64,000 bases of DNA from Ancylobacter novellus (GTDB lineage Bacteria; Pseudomonadota; Alphaproteobacteria; Rhizobiales; Methylopilaceae): the NCBI GenBank assembly GCA_003241695.1, contig QFPN01000011.1, forward strand, positions 58,751 to 122,750, in the 5' to 3' direction. Every line of letters begins with the position of its first letter. Within the stretch, counting starts at the first letter, position 1. The translations under genes and the position numbers were made by a program. Positions 60,515 to 64,000 of the stretch are shown one piece after another. The notes under the pieces were generated by a model, which did no database searches, was not told the DNA's origin, and saw nothing but the letters and a program-made list of their open reading frames with translations.

Positions 60515-60875
60515 GGGATGCGCAGACCTGCTTAAACGCGGCCTTATACGACGCGGCCGCCCGATCGTGAACCGTATCGACGGAGCTCGCGATTGAGTTG
60601 CTCGGTCGCGGGCGAACGGACTTCCGCGCCGCCGACATCCTGTTTATGATGCGCCGCACTCAAGAGGTTTCGGGTCGATCTGCGGCGCTGTCGGCGTCCT
60701 GGTCAGCATTGGGGGACGCCGAACGACGTCGCTTGCGGCGCATGAGGCCATGGCGCGGGGGCGTCGGCCTCCTGAAAGAACCCGACCGGTCCTTTGCAGC
60801 ATGCAGGAAACTTGGATCCGCTCCAGGTTTTCAAGGAAGTTGTTCGGCTGACTAAATTTCGGAGCGCAAAAGCGC
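60515..60875. other. 361-base gene-free stretch
   Basis: There is no supportable gene. It contains the dusA promoter side and the leader of the DUF6716-like gene. Nothing structured stood out apart from AAGGAAG 44 bases before that gene. Confidence 0.35.
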
Positions 60876-62570
60876 ATGACGAAGCGTCGCGTACTTCTCG
60901 CCTGCGATCTCGACAGTCAGGTTTTCGGCGCGCTGCCCCTTGCGCTCGCCTTCGCGGCGCGCGGATGGGACGTGACCTTCGCGATCGAGTCCGCCGCGAC
61001 CCTGCCGCAACTGATCGTCGAGCGGCTGACGCGCGACTTCAGCATCATCGAACGGTCGATCGGCGCGCTGCCGGCGGACGAAGACACGTTCCGGCACCAC
61101 GCCGTGGGCGTGTTCGTCACCGGCAGCAGGCTGGCCCTGTTCCGCCATACGCTGGAGCTGTCGGCGCGGATCAAGATGCGGCCGCGGCCCGCGCTGTTCT
61201 GCGGCTTCAACGGGCTCGTGTTCGAGAAGTTCGAGGAAGGCCTCGCATGGCGTCTCGGCTATGACGTCATCGGCCTGAACGGCCCGCGCGACCGCGACGC
61301 CTTCGTCGATTTCCTGCACGCGACCGAGTTTTCGCGGCAGCCCTCCGTCATCGTCGGACTGAGGCGCAAGACCGACACGCCGCCGAGGCCTCTCAAGATC
61401 CCCGCTCCCGAGAGCGAGCCCGACGCGCCTCCGCTCTTCGAGGAGAAGGCCGCCGAAACGGCGCCTGTCGAAGCGGCGGAGGCGCCGTCGATGCAGAAGA
61501 CGCCGTCCGACGCGCCCGAAACCACGGCGGAGCCCGCTCCCGTCGATCTCGTCGAAACCGCGGCGCCGCCGCTTCAGCCGACCGCCGAGAAACAGCGGAA
61601 GCTTTTCGTTTTCGCCGAGCAGGTGGTCGTTCCGAAGAGCCTGCGCGAGCGCCAGAACCTCGTCGCCACCCTCGCCCGCTTGGCGCAGGCCAGTCCCGAC
61701 TGGGACGTCGTCATCAAGGCCCGCGTCAAGCCGGACGAAAAGACGTTCCACCAGCAGCCGAACCACATCTCCACCTTGGTGAAGGAGGTGCGCAAGCGGC
61801 CGAGGAACCTGAAGGTTCTGTACGAACCGCTCGACGAGCTTCTCGACCGGGCGGATCTGTTCGCCACGGTCTCGTCCACCGCCCTGTTCGACGCGTTCGA
61901 CTACGGCGTGCCGAGCATGGTCGCGACCGATTTCGGCCTGCGCAACGCCGACGGCGCCCATGTCTTCTTCGCCAGCGGCCTTCTCGTGCGCCTGAGCGAC
62001 CTACCGTCGCTCGACGAGGCGCCGATCCGTGCGCCGGACGAACGCTGGATGCGGCGCATGGGCTACGGCGCGCCGTTCTCGCCGGGCGCGCTGGTCGACT
62101 GGCTCGAGGCGTTCGACCCGTCACGGCCGATGCCGCAGCCCTTCGTGTCCTTCGTCTCCGCCGCGCATGTCGCCACGAACAATCCGGCTCTCGCCACAGA
62201 AATCTGCGCTCTCTACGAGACGGTGAAGGATTTCGGCCGCGACGGCGGCGCGGAAACGGACGACGCGGCCGCGAACGCGCGCGCCACGCTCTTCAAGATC
62301 GCCTCGCTCATCCGGGCGGCTCTTGCGCCGAAGACGCAGGACAAGGCGGCCGGCAAGGAGCCGCCGAAACCGCCGAAGAAGGAAACGCCGCCGCCCCCCG
62401 CCTCGAAGAAGCCTTCTCCCGCTCCGGCTAAGGAACCGGTCAAAACGGTCGCTCCGATCTTCGAGCCCGAAGAGCGCAGGGAAGGCCCGGTCGCGTCGTT
62501 CTCGCGCAAGCTCGGAATGTACTGGTTCTACAAGCGCGTGCGGAAAACCATCGGCGTGCCTGTCCGATAA
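60876..62570 (+). CDS. DUF6716-like putative glycosyltransferase
   Basis: This 564-residue protein has two halves. The first (1-165) begins RVLLACDLDSQVFGALPLALAFAARGWDVTF and the second (about 245-440) has a GT-B-like core: KLFVFAEQVVVPKS, DRADLFATVSSTALFDAFDYGVPSM. They are joined by a Pro/Glu/Ala-rich linker (about 165-235). The C-terminus (about 480-535) is Lys/Pro-rich, then basic (MYWFYKRVRKTIG). Layout fits the DUF6716 putative glycosyltransferases linked to sialic-type surface sugars. The converging NeuA-type gene supports this. Confidence 0.7.
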   Translation: MTKRRVLLACDLDSQVFGALPLALAFAARGWDVTFAIESAATLPQLIVERLTRDFSIIERSIGALPADEDTFRHHAVGVFVTGSRLALFRHTLELSARIKMRPRPALFCGFNGLVFEKFEEGLAWRLGYDVIGLNGPRDRDAFVDFLHATEFSRQPSVIVGLRRKTDTPPRPLKIPAPESEPDAPPLFEEKAAETAPVEAAEAPSMQKTPSDAPETTAEPAPVDLVETAAPPLQPTAEKQRKLFVFAEQVVVPKSLRERQNLVATLARLAQASPDWDVVIKARVKPDEKTFHQQPNHISTLVKEVRKRPRNLKVLYEPLDELLDRADLFATVSSTALFDAFDYGVPSMVATDFGLRNADGAHVFFASGLLVRLSDLPSLDEAPIRAPDERWMRRMGYGAPFSPGALVDWLEAFDPSRPMPQPFVSFVSAAHVATNNPALATEICALYETVKDFGRDGGAETDDAAANARATLFKIASLIRAALAPKTQDKAAGKEPPKPPKKETPPPPASKKPSPAPAKEPVKTVAPIFEPEERREGPVASFSRKLGMYWFYKRVRKTIGVPVR

Positions 62571-62573
62571 ACG

Positions 62574-62606
62574 AAAAAGGCCGCCGGGCGTCGACGCCCG
62601 GCGGCC
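62574..62606 (-). terminator. terminator between glycosyltransferase and cytidylyltransferase genes
   Basis: A 12-bp perfect stem, GGCCGCCGGGCG/CGCCCGGCGGCC, with a TCGA loop has AAAAA on its plus-strand left side, so it carries a T-run for the minus-strand gene. It could also stop the plus-strand transcript weakly. Confidence 0.8.
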
Positions 62607-62630
62607 CCGCTCCGCTCGGGGCTTCGCCCC

Positions 62631-63809
62631 TCAGCGCAACGTCGTTTCGGCGGCGATCAGGGCCTCGCACAGCTCCCGCAGCGCGCCGCGGCCTCCTTCG
62701 GCCTGCGTCACCAGCCGCGCCACGGCCTTGGCCTCCGGGCGGGCGTCGGCGGGCGCGACCGCGAAGCCGACCGCTTTCATGCAGTCGAGATCGTTGACGT
62801 CGTTGCCGATGTAGATCGTCTGCGCACGCGAAATTCCATGCTCGGCGAGCCAGCGGTCGAGTTCGGGAAGCTTGTCGTCGATCCCCTGCCGGACCTCGAT
62901 CGCGAGCTTGCGGCCCCGCGCCGTGACGACCGGATTCGGCTCCTTGGACAGGATCAGCAGCCGGATGTCCGTCAGCTTGCGCAGCCGGCCGAGCCCCATG
63001 CCGTCCGAGCGGCTGGCGAAGACCGCCTCTCTGCCGTTCTCGTCGACGAGCACGCGGTCGTCGGTGAAGACGCCGTCGAAGTCCATCACCAGCGCCTTGA
63101 AGCCCGCCGGAAGCCCCGGGGCCGGCGTCGCGCCGGAACGAAGCGCGATGATGGCCTCGGCCAGCGCGAAATCGCTCTCGTGGTCGATCTCGACCGGCGG
63201 CGCCTCGACGCTCACCAGCGCGGCGGGTCCGCAGAACCGCACGCCGGCCGCCCGGAACGCGACCGCGTTCATGGCGTAAACCGCGCCCGTCTCGAGATAT
63301 TGCGGCGGCAAGTCCTGGCGGCGTTTGCGCGGCTGGGTGTGGTCGTGGTTGACGCCGGCCGCGAAGCCGTCGGGACCGACGCCCCAGAGAAACCCGTGGT
63401 TCGGCGAGGCGGCGAAGGAACAGGCCGCGCCGTCACGGCCGATCGCGGCGGCGCAGGCGTCGATTTCCTCCGGCGTCGTGAAGGGCGAGGTGCACTGAAG
63501 GAATACGAGCACGTCGACCGGGTCGCCCTCCGCCTCGATCATGTCGAGCGCATGCAGCAGCGCGCTCTCGGACGACGCCGCATCGCCCGAGATCTCGGCC
63601 GGACGATCGATCACCTCCGCCCCGGCCGCCCGCGCGACCGCGGCGACCTCGGCGTCGTCGGTCGAGACGTAGACGGCGTCGACGAGGCGCGCCGCGAGCG
63701 CCGCCTGGACGGTGCGGGCCACGAGCGGCGTGCCTCCGAGAGGACGCACGTTCTTGCGCGGGACGCCCTTGGAGCCGCCCCGCGCCGGAATCACCGCAAC
63801 GCACCGCAC
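62631..63809 (-). CDS. CMP-sialic-acid-type cytidylyltransferase fused to HAD phosphatase
   Basis: This protein has 392 residues from a GTG at 63809 with GGGGAG seven bases upstream. Residues 1-225 are a NeuA-like cytidylyltransferase (AVIPARGGSKGVPRKNVRPLGG, YVSTDDAEVAAVARAAGAEV, FLQCTSPFTTPEEID, HTQPRKRRQDLPPQYLE). Residues 240-392 are a KdsC-like HAD phosphatase (ALVMDFDGVFTDDRVLVDENG, YIGNDVNDLDCMKAVGFAV). It would activate a nonulosonic acid and remove the 9-phosphate; whether the sugar is sialic, legionaminic or pseudaminic acid is not determined. It follows another gene on the same strand. Confidence 0.9.
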   Translation of the reverse strand: MRCVAVIPARGGSKGVPRKNVRPLGGTPLVARTVQAALAARLVDAVYVSTDDAEVAAVARAAGAEVIDRPAEISGDAASSESALLHALDMIEAEGDPVDVLVFLQCTSPFTTPEEIDACAAAIGRDGAACSFAASPNHGFLWGVGPDGFAAGVNHDHTQPRKRRQDLPPQYLETGAVYAMNAVAFRAAGVRFCGPAALVSVEAPPVEIDHESDFALAEAIIALRSGATPAPGLPAGFKALVMDFDGVFTDDRVLVDENGREAVFASRSDGMGLGRLRKLTDIRLLILSKEPNPVVTARGRKLAIEVRQGIDDKLPELDRWLAEHGISRAQTIYIGNDVNDLDCMKAVGFAVAPADARPEAKAVARLVTQAEGGRGALRELCEALIAAETTLR

Positions 63810-63827
63810 GATGTCACTCCCCGATAG

Positions 63828-63877
63828 AAAAAGGGCGGCCTGTCGGCCGGGCCTGAGCCCGGCGGCGAGCCGCCCTT
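63828..63877 (-). terminator. intrinsic terminator upstream of the cytidylyltransferase gene
   Basis: GGGCGGC/GCCGCCC encloses an inner hairpin GCCGGGC/GCCCGGC. The minus-strand transcript has TTTTT after it (AAAAA at 63828-63832). It would end the partial upstream gene and lies just before the cytidylyltransferase start. Confidence 0.8.
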
Positions 63878-63907
63878 CGATCGTCAACGCCGCATAATTC
63901 GCTCAGC

Positions 63908-64000
63908 TCATCCGACGGCTTTGAGTTCCGGCTGCCATTTGAGCTTCTTGCGCTGGACGTCCTCGACGTCGAGCACGTCCTTGGACTTGAAGGTCAGCGC
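63908..64000 (-). CDS. 3' end of an unidentified gene
   Basis: The last 30 codons before a TGA at 63908 are open to the window edge and end KKLKWQPELKAVG. It has no recognisable motif. By position it probably belongs to the glycan or nonulosonic acid locus. Confidence 0.55.
   Translation of the reverse strand, partial: ALTFKSKDVLDVEDVQRKKLKWQPELKAVG

Noticed and set aside
60598..60855. 85-codon frame in the gap before the DUF6716-like gene
   Set aside because: No ribosome site or family resemblance, and composition looks non-coding.
1..64000. CRISPR arrays, tRNA or rRNA genes
   Set aside because: Intergenic regions were read on both strands; no regularly spaced short repeats and no cloverleaf or rRNA-like sequence were recognised, though no covariance search could be run.

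Overview
The window is about 64 kb of GC-rich (roughly two-thirds G+C by eye), densely coding DNA. It looks like the chromosome of a methylotrophic alphaproteobacterium, probably Hyphomicrobiales (Rhizobiales). Pointers are a lanthanide-type PQQ methanol dehydrogenase (XoxF) with its accessory genes, a formaldehyde-activating enzyme (Fae), a tetrahydromethanopterin/methanofuran biosynthesis operon, and the order-typical genes divK-pleD, eipB (DUF1849), DUF3572 and DUF1289. The genus cannot be fixed from this sequence alone. I saw no tRNA, rRNA, insertion sequence, prophage or CRISPR array.

Layout. 1-2.6 kb: malonate activation (mcd, cut by the window edge, and matB). 2.6-8.8 kb: a thiopurine methyltransferase-like gene, then a metal-handling patch on the minus strand (cytochrome b561, MntP, PepSY reductase-like protein, TonB-dependent siderophore receptor, DUF2946 protein). 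8.9-20 kb: ordinary accessory metabolism and signalling (c-di-GMP GGDEF/EAL protein, MsrA, PhzF, asparaginase, EamA exporter, two VOC proteins, aldo/keto reductase). 20-22.3 kb: hydroxypyruvate isomerase and a RecD-like helicase.

22.4-47.6 kb is a methylotrophy island. It holds a SoxYZ-like carrier; two exported proteins of unknown function; a two-component system headed by a cupredoxin-like protein; fae; a NitT/TauT-type ABC transporter with a DUF3280-like lipoprotein-sized partner; and, divergent from these, the PQQ-associated ABC system (binding protein, beta-propeller, ATPase, ABC-2 permease) followed by two periplasmic proteins. Converging on it are the CXXXCW rhodanese-like protein, xoxJ, xoxF and a SoxH-like metallohydrolase. 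The island ends with a four-gene operon for methanofuran/H4MPT synthesis. Together these suggest periplasmic methanol oxidation by a lanthanide enzyme, metal or cofactor import through two ABC systems, a thiol-carrier 'quinoprotein relay' of unknown chemistry, and cytoplasmic capture of formaldehyde by Fae and H4MPT. The cytochrome c acceptor (XoxG) and the PQQ synthesis genes are not in the window.

47.6-64 kb: an unrecognised exported protein, pleD and divK, dinB, eipB, a RidA protein, a glycerophosphodiesterase, a beta-barrel-like protein, cobT and cobS, a DUF1289 pair, a TauE exporter, dusA, and the start of a surface-glycan locus (DUF6716-like glycosyltransferase, a NeuA-type cytidylyltransferase fused to a HAD phosphatase, and the 3' end of another gene).

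Features beyond the genes include intergenic palindromic repeats (three copies of one family at 23.4, 23.6 and 55.0 kb and a separate long palindrome after the hydroxypyruvate isomerase gene), good intrinsic terminators after fae, xoxF and in the glycan locus, and a 13-base element shared far upstream of both fae and xoxF.
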